A stretch of DNA of 64,000 nt. Source: Oreohelix idahoensis (lineage: Eukaryota; Mollusca; Gastropoda; Stylommatophora; Oreohelicidae). How positions within the stretch are numbered: the stretch's first letter is position 1; every line of letters starts with the position of its first letter. Below are positions 1 to 10,228 of this stretch, one piece after another. Made by a program: the position numbers and the translations under genes. Under the pieces are notes generated by a model, which ran no database searches, had not been told where the DNA came from, and saw nothing but the letters and a program-made list of their open reading frames with translations. Location of the stretch: NCBI GenBank assembly GCA_024509875.1, contig JAMPIV010004453.1:1-64000 (forward strand), written 5' to 3'.

Positions 1-150
1 GGCACTTATACCATTGTTAAAAATCCACACAAATCGATCTGCTACCAAACCGCATGCAGCAGGTTTCGAACCTGGTATATCTGGATTATGAAACTGCGTT
101 CATATCCATTAGGCCACAGACGCCGACAACGACTAAGTAAGTAAGTAAAA
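1..150 (-). repeat. tRNA-Arg-like SINE head with (AAGT)n stretch
   Basis: Read on the minus strand, 106-116 gives TGGCCTAATGG, a good Pol III box A, and 62-72 gives GGTTCGAAACC, a good box B. Spacing and flanking bases resemble metazoan tRNA-Arg. The anticodon region is not well formed, so a tRNA-derived SINE or tRNA pseudogene is more likely than a working tRNA gene. A short (AAGT)n run at 133-147 lies just upstream; the same tail ends the LINE fragment near 18.0 kb. The element runs off the left edge. Confidence 0.55.
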
Positions 151-393
151 CAGAAGGACTGAGATGGTGCGACAAGATCATTAACATGGATCTGATGACA
201 CGAACGTGACAAGTGCTGTTGGAACAAGAGATATGAAGTAGACGCAAGGCGCATGTTAAGCCTGCCATCCAGCCGCGTTCTAACCTTTGTCACACCTATC
301 CTGTTATCTCCACCGCACCTCCTCTGGGAAGGCGCGCCCACACGTTAATAACCCCAACTTTAAACGCATCCATATGGAGCGAAAAGTAAAATG

Positions 394-673
394 AGGACAA
401 TGATGATAATGAAAGGGAAATCATTAGTGAATAAGATTGATGTCGTGTTTAATGATTCTTTCAACCTTTCAAGACATCATCTGCTGCACAACGATCCAAA
501 ACCACGAGAGTAGTGGGACTTTGATACATGCTTCCTGCAAGGGGGGGGAACTGTCGTGTTTGTTCCATGCTTCATGTGGTGCGATAAAGGGATATGATGG
601 AGATGATGGTAATGAAAGGAACATAATTCATTAACAACATTAATGACGCGTTTAATGATTCAATAGGTAGGAA
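394..673 (+). repeat. Short interspersed motif, one partial and one full copy
   Basis: An approximately 75-bp motif containing TTAATGACGCGTTTAATGAT occurs at 594-673 and again at 4546-4618. A looser copy lies at about 395-462. The copies lie near the SINEs at 673-935 and 4750-5030, so it may be part of a larger repeat. No coding potential is seen. Confidence 0.5.
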
Positions 674-935
674 AGGCGTCCGACTGACAGAGTGGTTTGA
701 GCGCTGGTCTCTCGCAGCAAAGGTGCCGAGTAAAAATCACGGTTCGGAAGCGCTGCAGTCAACTCAGCTGTACTTGGGTACCTGACTTTGAGTTAGGGAA
801 GGAAAAGGCAGCGAGGAAGGGAACTGGTAATTCCACAGCTCTCGATGCTTGACCAAGTATGGCGAAGTCTCTAACACTTCACCGCTACTGCAGTATCTGC
901 TATGGGACTACCTTTATAGGCAGGAAAATAACATC
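673..935 (+). repeat. Degenerate tRNA-derived SINE
   Basis: Starts with a tRNA-like segment (GAGTGGTTTGAGCG as a weak box A, CGGTTCGGAAGC as a weak box B) followed by a body containing CAGCTGTACTTGGGTACC. The body matches in reverse the stretch at 4880-4950. This type of SINE body with a 'TTTACAGCTGRGT' motif is familiar from several invertebrates and fishes. The exact family is not assigned. Confidence 0.5.
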
Positions 936-1078
936 AAGAGATGGACAGAAAAGAGTATATCAGGGTGTGGCAGAGATTTATGATTAATAAATTTCTATAT
1001 CTTTTCTTTATTCTACACTTGTCTTTTACCTTTCTTTCGCTCTTTTACCTTTTTTTCGCATACGCTCGTTTGGTATTA

Positions 1079-1300
1079 ACATTTATTACACATAAGGGAA
1101 GGAAACCCGAGGCCTGTAAACAGTAAATTAACATGAAACAAATACAAAGGTATGTTATCAGGCACTCGCAGGAAATAAAGAAGTAGAACACCAGACAACA
1201 GAAAAACAACAGACATGAGTGGCTTACCCAGGATTTGAACACTGGACCTTCCGTGCGACAACCCCGCCTAGCCATGCAAGCGAATCACACTATCCGCCCT
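1079..1300 (-). repeat. tRNA-derived SINE, inverted copy
   Basis: Reverse complement of the SINE at 1520-1750. Minus-strand order: AGGGCGGATAGTGTGATTCG start, box B-like GTTCAAATCC at about 1232-1241, body with GCGAGTGCCTGATAACATAC, and an end at TAATAAATGT. A 12-bp sequence CGTTTGGTATTA lies immediately left (1067-1078) and recurs at 2164-2175, flanking the whole composite. Confidence 0.65.
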
Positions 1301-1519
1301 ATCCTGTTCTCACTGTTCTAGTCTACTATCATTTACTGGACACAGTATTAAGGTCCTTGTCTTGTTGGATTCGGCCTATACTGCTTGATAGAAATACAAC
1401 AGAAGTGATTGCGTCATTAATAGGCTGAACTGCCCATGGTGGACTTCTGGTGTCATGTATTGTGGTTCGCACTGTTGACCTGCCATTGAAACATCATTTT
1501 TTGATGATGCGTAGATGGC

Positions 1520-1750
1520 AGGGCGGATAGTGTGATTCGCTTGCATGGCTAGGCGGGGTTGTCGCACGGAAGGTCCAGTGTTCAAATCCTGGGTAAGCCA
1601 CTCATGTCTGTTGTTTTTCTGTTGTCTGGTGTTCTACTTCTTTATTTCCTGCGAGTGCCTGATAACATACCTTTGTATTTGTTTCATGTTAATTTACTGT
1701 TTACAGGCCTCGGGTTTCCCTCCCTTATGTGTAATAAATGTTTATACAAT
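1520..1750 (+). repeat. tRNA-derived SINE, direct copy
   Basis: Nearly identical to the inverted copy at 1079-1300. It opens AGGGCGGATAGTGTG, has the box B-like GTTCAAATCC near 1582, and ends ...TAATAAATG before a short unique linker. It is part of a 466-bp unit (1301-1766) that is repeated in tandem from 1767. Confidence 0.65.
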
Positions 1751-1766
1751 ACCAAACCTACCCACT

Positions 1767-2163
1767 ATCCTGTTCTCACTGTTCTAGTCTACTATCATTT
1801 ACTGGACACAGTATTAAGGTCCTTGTCTTGTTGGATTCGGCCTATACTGCTTGATAGAAATACAACAGAAGTGATTGCGTCATTAATAGGCTGAACTGCC
1901 CATGGTGGACTTCTGGTGTCATGTATTGTGGTTCGCACTGTTGACCTGCCATTGAAACATCATTTTTTGATGATGCGTAGATGGCAGGGCGGATAGTGTG
2001 ATTCGCTTGCATGGCTAGGCGGGGTTGTCGCACGGAAGGTCCAGTGTTCAAATCCTGGGTAAGCCACTCATGTCTGTTGTTTTTCTGTTGTCTGGTGTTC
2101 TACTTCTTTATTTCCTGCGAGTGCCTGATAACATACCTTTGTATTTGTTTCATGTTAATTTAT
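1767..2163 (+). repeat. Tandem duplicate of 1301-1697 including a truncated SINE
   Basis: Position 1305 matches 1771 and the match continues at an offset of 466 bp up to 2163, where it stops abruptly in the SINE body (CATGTTAATTTAT). Solo LTR sequence then resumes with CGTTTGGTATTA. The near-identity of the two copies implies a recent duplication. The short ORFs it contains are repeated in both copies and are not genes. Confidence 0.75.
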
Positions 2164-3897
2164 CGTTTGGTATTACCTTTCTTTCGCATACGTTCGATTG
2201 GTACTTTTTCCTCCCATATTCTAACCTTTCTCATTTTTCTATTTAGCAAGCATTTAATTGCTGTTCGGTATATTTCTTTGATGATATACATTTTATTCAC
2301 TGCTAGTAACCAGTCAGAGAATAATTTAACTAACTGATAAATGCACTGATTCATCATTGAGTATTGACGAGATACGTATGTATTTCTAATTCATGATGAT
2401 TGAGTTTTTTTTAAATGACTAGAATTTATTTCACGGGAGTTTAAACGATAAGACAAGTCATAAGTTTGTAGTTTATAATTTAAGTTAATAACTGAAGTGA
2501 ATATAATATATCATTTACGCGTAGGATTGTGTATACTGTTATGGTTAAGTATTTTGTATGTTTCTCTTCTTTTTATACAGTATTTGGGTCAAGCCCAAAA
2601 TCTACCAGCGGTTTTCAGTATATATGAGAATAACCTAGAAGAAACATTTATGTACTTAAATACGTGGGTTTACAAGTTACAACCTGTCTGGCATTGTGTT
2701 TGCATCCAGAGAAAGACAGAGTACCCATCTCACGAACTTTAAGGCTAAATGCAGTAGTTGGGCCTATCGAGCCAGAGCATATTTCTTCCCTAACTCTCAT
2801 TTACATTCAGCCCAAAGTGGCGCATATTACAAACATTTAACTTTCCCGACGTTTGATCGTTTGTGGTGTATCAAAGAAGTTTATACTGAGAGAAGTTACC
2901 AACCTGACATTTCCGAAGTACTGGAAATCTCAAGAATTCTGACACTGTGAGCCCTGTGGCATCTCTTACCTGAACTGATTCTAGCGACATTAACAGTACT
3001 CCTAAAATATAGACAGTGAACGTAACGCTCCCCGGAGTCTTGGAATTAACCGGTCACTGTAGAGCTGGGGTTGTCTTTGCTAACAGAACACTGGATGTGC
3101 TGTGAGTGTGTGTCCTATGATTGCGCCAGAAGGTGGAAAGTCCAGTTTGTAGGTAAGAACGAAAGCCAGTGGCCACTGTTGAATGAGTAGAACGAAAGCA
3201 GGCACGAGTGATTCTTTCATTGTAAAATTCTGACACCCACTTTGTATTTTTGTTATGCAAGTATTTCTAATGCTGTTTCCTCTTAGAATAGATTAATGGA
3301 TCAACTCTGTTCTTAACGATAGAGGGAAATCTTAGACCATAGCGTCTTAATCTGTGACTCTTTGGGGGCTATAACTTTCTTTTAACGGGATCGTGGGCTC
3401 AACAGAGGGGGAAAGGATTACACCTATGGGTATATTCTTTTAGTAATTCATTAACTTATGTGTATGTATATTTATATGTGACTGATATTCTAAATTTATG
3501 CTTGTGGTGAATTTTCTTATGATAAATAAAATTTACATAAACTTATTCAAGTGTGTCGGTCAGCTCGTCCCAAAATATCTATATTCCATTGTTATAGTTT
3601 TCACGTCTGTGCGTCTAACTGTCGTCACTTATGTGTGTGTATGTGGGTGGTACTATATATATTAATATATATATATATTCTATTAGACTGTCTGACAAAC
3701 TAAGTTCTGTTGTAGAGATAGGCTGAAAGAGAGAGGCTTCTCGATTTCAGGGACATATTCTAACTAGTTTCCACCATCTCACTCGTGAAAATCTATTTTC
3801 TTTACGTTATCTCTATCTGAGCTATCACCTGTTCTATTCTATTCAGAAGGGAGCAACCCAAGTCTTAATTCCCCTATCACTAATCTACGACACAGAG

Positions 3898-4545
3898 TGC
3901 ACTATTAAGACAAGAGACATAACGCGTTGGAGATTCACTGCAGCCGACCTTCGATCTGAAAATGCCAGCTTATGATGATGATTAATAATTCTTTAAACTC
4001 TTCAAGGCATGACCTCTTGTATGGAACTGAAGTACAAGACCTGATATTACCTGTCATAAGTGGTGACAAGTATGAAGTTGGGCATTTTACTGACCACCTC
4101 ATCATGTCAAACAAATTCGTACATAAACCATCAATACAACAACATATGAATGCTTTGTTGCGGACAACCTGCAAGGGAAGCAACTGTAGTTGTGGTTCCG
4201 TGCTTAAATAAGAAGCAACAAAGGAAGTGAGTTAATTAAATGGATTAGGGTTAAGACCCACTATCATCAAATAATCCGGGCTTATCGGCAAGAAAATCTT
4301 CGTCAGCGGACAAAGATTAATGAAAATGAAGAAACTACCAAAACCAAACAACACCGGATAACATTAATAATACAATTAAAAAAAAAAAAAAAAAAAAGCA
4401 GGCGGACTTAACAGGGACTTAAATGTTATTTTTGTTTTAATAAGTAGAGCTGAAGCAAGATTAAAAATGACCGGACAACGAGGAATATTAAATGAATGAA
4501 CCAGGAAGAACATTGAAGGAAAGAGCCAACTATCCCTGAATGTTC
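3898..4545. other. No gene seen; contains a poly-A run
   Basis: Nothing recognisable between the solo LTR and the next repeats. A run of about 19 A at 4379-4397 could be the tail of an old retroposed sequence on the plus strand, but no body was identified. Short overlapping ORFs on both strands at 3935-4211 show no known motif. Confidence 0.4.
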
Positions 4546-4618
4546 GATGATGGTAATGAAAGGAAAATAATTCATTAACAACTTTAATGACGCGTTTAAT
4601 GATTCTTTAGGTAGGAAA
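4546..4618 (+). repeat. Second copy of the 594-673 motif
   Basis: Same ATTCATTAACAAC and AATGACGCGTTTAATGATTC blocks as at 594-673, in the same orientation. Confidence 0.5.
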
Positions 4619-4749
4619 ATATAGGTAGGAATCATAATGTTGAATTGATCTCTATATGATTGTATTGTTCTATATTGGTTTTTTTTTCTCATATATCTTT
4701 GGTAATAATGTATTTGATCGAACCATATAATTACATACAGAAACTTTGA

Positions 4750-5030
4750 ATAATTAAAAAGGTAAAGGCAGTCCCATCGCAGTAACTGCCGTAGGGAAGT
4801 AAAATGTTAGAGACTTCATCATACTAGATCCAGCTTTTTATGAGATGGTGTGACTAGTTACCTTCCTCACGGCTTTTTTCCTTCCCTAACTCACGAATTG
4901 AGTGCCCATTTACAGCTGAGTAAACTGAGGCGTGACGCTAGCAGGTTTCAATCTCAGAACTGTGCCACGAGAGGAAAGAGTTAATTCAGCTTAGCCAATC
5001 GAACGCTCTTTGAATAAATACAAAGCCGAA
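4750..5030 (-). repeat. Degenerate SINE, inverted relative of 673-935
   Basis: On the plus strand it reads CTTCCCTAACTCACGAATTG then GAGTGCCCATTTACAGCTG, the reverse of the 673-935 body. The tRNA-like head lies to the right (about 4950-5020) and is weak. Minus orientation is inferred from the other copy. Confidence 0.5.
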
Positions 5031-5800
5031 ATCAGCGTATACTTAAAATAGTTGACATAATAGCCTTGATTGAACCGGCATTCCTGCAAATCCCAGCAGT
5101 TAATTTAAGTCCTGCTGAAAACGGAAGGTGTGGGATAGAGTAACGACTATTGCTGCAACACGATAGTTATCTGCCGGTTCCACCTCCACGTCGATGTTCT
5201 AAATCAGGAATAATGTAGAGGCATTATGTTCTAGAGACACCTTTAGTTAGACGTGCGTGTTCAAACGGTCCATAACTAAGCAGTGCCAGCTGGCAATTGG
5301 ATCAAACCCGATCACAAATAAATCTTGGGGGTGAGGTGGGGGGAGTAAGAGAATAAAGGAGCAACTGAAATTCCGTAGTTCCATGTAATGCAGACATCCA
5401 CATTTTATATATGATTAACAGTTTCAACAAAGAACAATATATTCACAACCGTATATATATTTATATATTTATATATATATATATAAAACTCCATAATTCT
5501 CGCCGTGTGTACGTCGGTCACATCTAAGGGATGCAACTGTGGTTGAATGTTAGACATTAATTGTATTGTTTCCCTTATATGTACTCTCCCGAAAATAGTA
5601 ACACTCAACGAAGAAAAGTCGGTGAAATGTGCAACACAAAGTGAATGACGGTGATATATGAATAAAATGTAAGTTTTTCATTGCTGAACCCAGTTTCATT
5701 TCGGAAACGGATTTAACTCATCATTTTGTTAAAAATAACCTTAACATGTAAATTTTGATTGTTTCTTCAAGACAAAATTTTAATTTAAAGTATTGCAGAT
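5031..5800. other. No gene seen; short TA microsatellite
   Basis: No recognised coding sequence. A TA-rich run sits at about 5450-5485. Small ORFs through it are driven by the dinucleotide repeat. Confidence 0.4.
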
Positions 5801-6605
5801 TTATTGTTGGAGCTACTCGCTGGAAATGAAACGGTTTATTGGAGCACAGATACCTGATTTCCGATGATCCCAACGACGCAGTTGATTTCCCAACCGAGTT
5901 CCTTAACGAGCAGTGCCCATCAGGAATGCCACCGCATTTGCTGAAATTAAAGGTTGCTGCATGTATCATCATCATCATCATTCTCCCTTGGTCATTGACT
6001 GACATGACAAAGCAGTCTCCGGCCATCACACCTTGCGGCGTCATAGGGCAACAAGAAATTATCCATTGTTCCGTTACACCTAACGGCGTTTATTGGTACA
6101 ACAGATTATTAATTGTTGTTTCTTTGATCATTGACAAGCAAGCGGATGATCAGTCCGCTGTGTGCATGTATCATGCTATTGCGAAATCTGAACGCAGAAA
6201 ACGGACTATTGAATGGCACGCGTTTGGTCATAAAAGTCTTGCATCAGAATTCCATTGATGCATAAATTATCACTGGCAGTAATAAGGGAGAACGAGTCTT
6301 AATTCCTCGCACTGACTTAGAACCAAGCGAGCGCAGTTTGCCATTTAGGATGCGACGTCGTCAATTCCCAGTGATTTTAGCATTTGTAATGACGATCAAT
6401 GAGGCGCAAGGACAATCTTTTGATCACGTAGGAGTTTTCCTCCCAGAACCTGTTTTCGGACACCGCCAGCTCTATATCGCCCTCACCTGAGGAACAAATC
6501 ATGAAAGCTTGAAAGTTTTTGCTAAAAACACTTTTTATCAGGGAACATTCTTTGAAACAAATCCACGCACTTTCACAAAAAAATGTTGTCATCAAATAAC
6601 ATTTA
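5800..6605 (+). pseudogene. Helitron PIF1-like helicase C-terminus, degenerate
   Basis: The translation contains hallmarks of the Rep/Helicase protein of Helitron rolling-circle transposons: DDPNDAVDFPTEFLN and SGMPPHLLKLKV near 5865-5955, then across an insertion MLLRNL, NGTRLV, TGSNKGERVLIPR, LPFRMRRRQFPV, TINEAQGQSF, GVFLPEPVFG and HRQLYIAL near 6175-6487. These correspond to the last helicase motifs (QxxG...LxR region) of the PIF1 family. The copy is dead: a SINE interrupts it at 5970-6162, there is a TAA after ...NSIDA near 6261, a TGA replaces the final Arg codon of the ALSR motif at about 6488, and the frame slips before 5865. The N-terminal Rep domain is absent. It is followed directly by a LINE 3' end. 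Confidence 0.8.
5958..6174 (-). repeat. SINE inserted in the Helitron helicase, with 12-bp duplication
   Basis: TGCATGTATCAT occurs at 5958-5969 and 6163-6174 and brackets 193 bp of non-helicase sequence. Removing one copy with the insert restores the helicase frame. The insert ends on the minus strand in an (ATG)n tail (ATCATCATCAT on plus). It contains a twice-used TTGTTGCCCTATGACGCC-like block, also seen in the repeat at 27.72-27.90 kb. Confidence 0.75.
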
Positions 6606-6985
6606 TCTTGAAAAGACAAAAGAAACGCTTCAAAGACACACTGACAGCATCGTTGAGCAGCTTCAAAATTGATGTCTCCTCCTGGGAGACTATCGCACAG
6701 GATCACTCTGCCTGGCGGACAAACATTACTCAAGGCGTTCGCATTGCAAAACAGAATTTAGCTGATAAGGCAGAAGGCAAGCGTACTGCTAGAAAGGTCT
6801 GAATGCACAGCAACACTATTATCGACTCTAACCATGTGTGTCCCGTATGTGGCAGGGCCCGTAGGGCCAAAATAGGACTAATTAGCCACATGAGATCACG
6901 GCACAGATGTGTCACAACTCAAGTCTGAAGCTGTCGCCATCTTCGCTTGCGATGGGCAATTATTATTATTATTATATTGAAATAA
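6606..6985 (+). pseudogene. Non-LTR retrotransposon 3' end with C2H2 motif
   Basis: The reading frame from about 6611 encodes KKRFKDTLTASL, SWETIAQDHSAWR and then, after a TGA at about 6800, CPVCGRARRAKIGLISH. This is the usual extreme C-terminus of a widespread animal endonuclease/reverse-transcriptase LINE: a basic 'KRYKDTLK...W...A.DR..WR' block followed by a single CxxC...HxxxxH finger. The tail is an (ATT)n run at about 6959-6974. The 5' part (endonuclease and RT) is missing, typical of 5'-truncated insertions. The insertion point lies at or just after the Helitron helicase end. Confidence 0.75.
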
Positions 6986-7004
6986 AAAATATTTTAAAAA
7001 TATA

Positions 7005-7052
7005 TACCAAGTAGAACAGCCCCAACTGTTTGGCCATTTTGAATGGGAGGAA
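7005..7052 (+). repeat. Tiny LINE fragment
   Basis: CCAAGTAGAACAG followed by CCCAACTG and TTTGGCCAT matches the start of the LINE fragment at 17745 (encoding QVEQxQLRWFGH). Only about 45 bp remain, just before a TA microsatellite. Confidence 0.45.
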
Positions 7053-7056
7053 ATTA

Positions 7057-7057
<1 letters not shown>

Positions 7058-7116
<59 letters not shown>

Positions 7117-7132
7117 ACTCATATATATATAT

Positions 7133-7174
<42 letters not shown>
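7058..7174. repeat. (TA)n microsatellite
   Basis: Two pure TA tracts separated by a short ACACTCATATA spacer. The YIYI ORFs across it are artefacts of the repeat. Confidence 0.95.
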
Positions 7175-7178
<4 letters not shown>

Positions 7179-7489
7179 GGCACTGTAAGCAAAAATAAAT
7201 AGTCTTACTATGACAACGGACAAAGACAATTGCCTATGTTACTGCCACAAGAGTTTTGCCAGGGACTAAAATTACGAAAGCAGAAGGGACAGAAGTCGAG
7301 AAATCAAAGAGAAGCAGATTGCAGACTAGGAAGAGTGATCTGATTCAACACATTAAGAGAATGAACCAGAACACGCGGCATTTGGGACTTGAACCTGCTA
7401 GAGAGATACAAGCTATCTTCATTATCAATTTGTGTTCTCCTTGTATTTTTTATGCATTTATATTAACTCTCATTTTCGTTTTATTCGCC
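7175..7489. other. No gene seen
   Basis: No recognisable domain or repeat match within the window. An 82-residue ORF starting at 7256 has no recognised motif. Confidence 0.35.
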
Positions 7490-7735
7490 AGTTGGAAATC
7501 GTAAAGAGTAGGCCTATCAGGCCGCTGCCCTGGCAAAATTTAAAAATTATAAACCTACCCACAACAATAATATTTATAGAATGTGTGATTCCCATACAGA
7601 CACATAGGGATTCTCGCCGGTGCTACGGAGTTCGTGCACAGAGCTGAGATCCTCCTTGTGTGATCTAAGGGAGGAAATCGGAGCACTGATGGAGTAGTCC
7701 GTGTGCAATGAAGATAGTCCTTAAAACCATTCGTT
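7490..7735 (+). repeat. SINE body, partner of 12072-12320
   Basis: Shares CTGCCCTGGCAAA, GTGTGATTCC, CGCCGGTGCTACGGAGTTCG, CTGAGATCCT, GATCTAAGGGAGGA and GAAGATAGTCCTTAAAACC, in the same order, with the minus strand of 12072-12320. The two copies are about 4.6 kb apart and inverted. Confidence 0.7.
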
Positions 7736-8525
7736 TTATTACTGGTTTTATGCACTTGTCCCTCTCAAGCACAATGGGCTAATCATCTGTTTGTCAAACA
7801 TTTTGATTGCATGTTTTGCCCACGAGTCTTGTGCTCTTTGTGTCACCTCTACACCCTGTTTACGGGGTAGAAGAGGTTCCGATTAAGAAAGAAAGTCCCT
7901 CTCAAAATCTTGCGATCGTTATGGAGGCTATTTATGTTTTTTTTTTTTTTTTTCAAATCCCAGTATGACATACAACCTATGTTCGTTCACTGTAATGTTT
8001 ATAATAGTCTTAATGCAGAGAAGGGAAACTCTGATTTCAAACCATATTGCTGCCTTGGTGGGGACAGCCAACGGCTAAGAAAAGCAAACTCCAGTAAGAA
8101 ATGCTTGCTGAAATAGGACGTGCCTAGAACAGGTGCAGATATTTTAGCCCAGTTGTAAACTGCGGCACAAGTTATCTTACGCTTAAACCAAAAAAGTGTA
8201 TCAATAGTCAACGTATAAAACGTATGTGCTCCGGTTGAGAGCTGAGCTGTTACAAATCGATACATCTGCTCAGCCATAGAGTAACTGTGTATTCATGATC
8301 GTCAAGGTGCTTGGCCATATGTGGTTGTTTTCATTTGCACGGAATCATAGTTTATCGCAGAGGATTTACTCTGGTGTCCAGTCCAGAATCTTGAATGTCC
8401 GTTGACGGATAGTGTACCACATCATAAACTAACACTGTCCAAGAGCTGTATCTATTTTCTCTGTCTTTCAACTCCTGGAGGATCAAACACCTATAAACAG
8501 ATCTCTCTAAGTCCTGCTGTCTTGA
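7736..8525. other. No gene seen; T run
   Basis: A 17-base T run lies at about 7937-7953. ORFs at 7910-8116 and 7999-8277 are on opposite strands of the same bases and show no known motif. Confidence 0.35.
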
Positions 8526-8826
8526 ACAATCTGTACAAATCTTCTTCTTCTTCTTCTTCTTCTTCTTCTTCTTCTTCTTCGTCCGTCCTGAAAAGGATTT
8601 ATGTTGCGTAATGTCCGTTTACAGCGAAGCTGCGATATTTGCTCCTTTCGGCCGACACATCCTACTTCAGCACGGCATTTTTGGGACCGGGTTAGCCTTC
8701 CCTCTTCGATCCCTACTCACTTAGCCAGACTGCAGTGATGCAGCCTGTTTCCAGGACCACCACTTGGAGGTGGAGTAGGGTCTTGGTCAGCTCTGGTTCG
8801 CTGACCCTGACGCAAGCAATCTAACT
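8526..8826 (-). repeat. SINE/LINE 3' end with (GAA)n tail
   Basis: On the minus strand the body contains GTGGTGGTCCTGGAAACAGG, AATATCGCAGCTTCGCTGTA and AAACGGACA, then ends AGGACGGACGAAGAAGAAG with a long (GAA)n tail (8541-8580). A second copy without the tail lies on the plus strand at 29420-29690. The terminal GACGAACGAAGAAG is shared with the LINE inserted at 40007-40635, so this repeat may borrow that LINE's 3' end. Confidence 0.65.
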
Positions 8827-9782
8827 GCATTTCTCACTGTTGACGCGTCTTAGGTCCCTAAAGAAATATCTATTGCTATTTATTTTATTACCATTGTTTG
8901 TTGTTACTTCTTATGTCTGTCTCCAGCTATTGTCTCCACGCATTTTGAGACGCAAATACATGCTTAAGCAGGATCCTGAAATTTCGATGGTAAACGAGAC
9001 ATTGGGAACACACTGCAAACTGTTAGCTTAACTTGACTCGCACTGCGCTGAACCAGTTTGAAACGAGGAAGAGTGGTATGTCAAGGCAACAAATCGCGGC
9101 CAGACTATGACAAAACTGAAGGATGAAGTATTTCACCTGGACACAAAATGAGATAATGACAGAGGAATGAGATGTACAGACAGCGTTCTTCATTGTGAGC
9201 CAGGATTTCACCGAAATAAGTAAGAATAGTATTGCTTCAAAGCGCTTCATACCTAATGGAGGACAGCACTACATTAGATCACGTCTGTAAGCTTCCTGAA
9301 ACTGTACACGATTAATATTTCGTAGCATAATTTTGGCTGGGAAATGGTAGTAATCTACAGCTACAGAGGAACATAGGTCGTAGAAAGAAAAGGTGTGTGA
9401 GCAACGGTGTAAAAAGTATTAGAACTTGCAGTCTTAGTTCACACAGATAGAAGTTTATTAAAATTTTTACAATGAAATGCTAAATTCAACAAAGAAATCG
9501 TGCTTGCAAATACGGTGTATATGTCAAGAAAGAACGCGATTAAAAAAAAAAAAACTGGAGGATATTAAAGGATAAATTGAAGAGAATCAAGCTACCATTA
9601 TTTATCACAACATGCATTACACAATCGGTCGATAAATGTAACTTTATTTAATGATCAGTCATCATCATTTTTCTAAGCGCTCCTTGCGGAACATGGAACC
9701 ACCACTATAATTGGTCCCCTTGCTAGAAGCCTGCACCATGTATTCCCATACTCTTGTAGCAGTGGTTTCCGTGGCAATTTGT
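8827..9782. other. No gene seen
   Basis: Nothing recognised. A 63-residue ORF at 8840-9031 begins with a hydrophobic stretch of about 25 residues, which could be chance in AT-rich DNA. Confidence 0.35.
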
Positions 9783-10228
9783 TATACATGATGAATTTAC
9801 CAGCCACATGCACAACTCTATATTATAAATGATGAATTTACCAGCCACATGCACAACTCTATATTATACATGATGAATTTACCGGCCACATGCACAACTC
9901 TATTATACATGATGAATGTACCAGCCACATGCACAACTCTATATTATACATGATGAATTTACCAGCCACATGCACAACTCTATATTATACATGATGAATG
10001 TACCAGCCACATGCACAACTCTATATTATACATGATGAATTTACCAGCCACATGCACAACTCTATATTATACATGATGAATTTACCAGCCACATGCACAA
10101 CTCTATATTATACCTGATGAATTTACCGGCCACATGCACAACTCTATATTATACATGATGAATTTACCAGCCACATGCACAACTCTATATTATACATGAT
10201 GAATTTACCAGCCACATGCACAACTCTA
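9783..10228 (+). repeat. 41-bp minisatellite, about 11 units
   Basis: Consensus unit starts CATGATGAATTTACCAGCCA and continues CATGCACAACTCTATATTAT. Units differ by a few bases (TTT/TGT, CCAG/CCGG). The last unit is cut by the mariner element; its remaining bases (TATTA) reappear at 11554. Confidence 0.95.

Larger units (their letters stand above)
966..3892 (+). mobile_element. Solo LTR family A, copy 1 (carries SINE composite)
   Basis: Begins TGTGGCAGAGATTTATG and ends AATCTACGACA, flanked by CAGGG (961-965) and CAGAG (3893-3897), a 5-bp duplication with one mismatch. The body aligns with copies at 13218-15750 and 41210-43202 in the same orientation. Shared landmarks are a TTTATGATYAATAAATTT start, the block around TCAGCTCGTYCYAAAATATC near the 3' end, and the terminal CTACGACA. 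Without the inserted SINE composite (about 1079-2175) it is about 1.83 kb. TG...CA ends with 5-bp duplications fit a solo LTR. No internal retroelement region is present. Confidence 0.7.

Noticed and set aside
47..119. Functional tRNA-Arg gene
   Set aside because: Boxes A and B are good, but the anticodon arm and acceptor pairing do not form a convincing cloverleaf.
1045..2337. Repeated 69-111 codon ORFs at 1.0-2.3 kb as a small gene family
   Set aside because: They are SINE copies and a 466-bp tandem duplication. Conservation is explained by recent copying.
9783..10228. CRISPR-like array of regularly spaced repeats
   Set aside because: The whole 41-bp unit repeats with no variable spacers, and the context is eukaryotic. 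It is a minisatellite.
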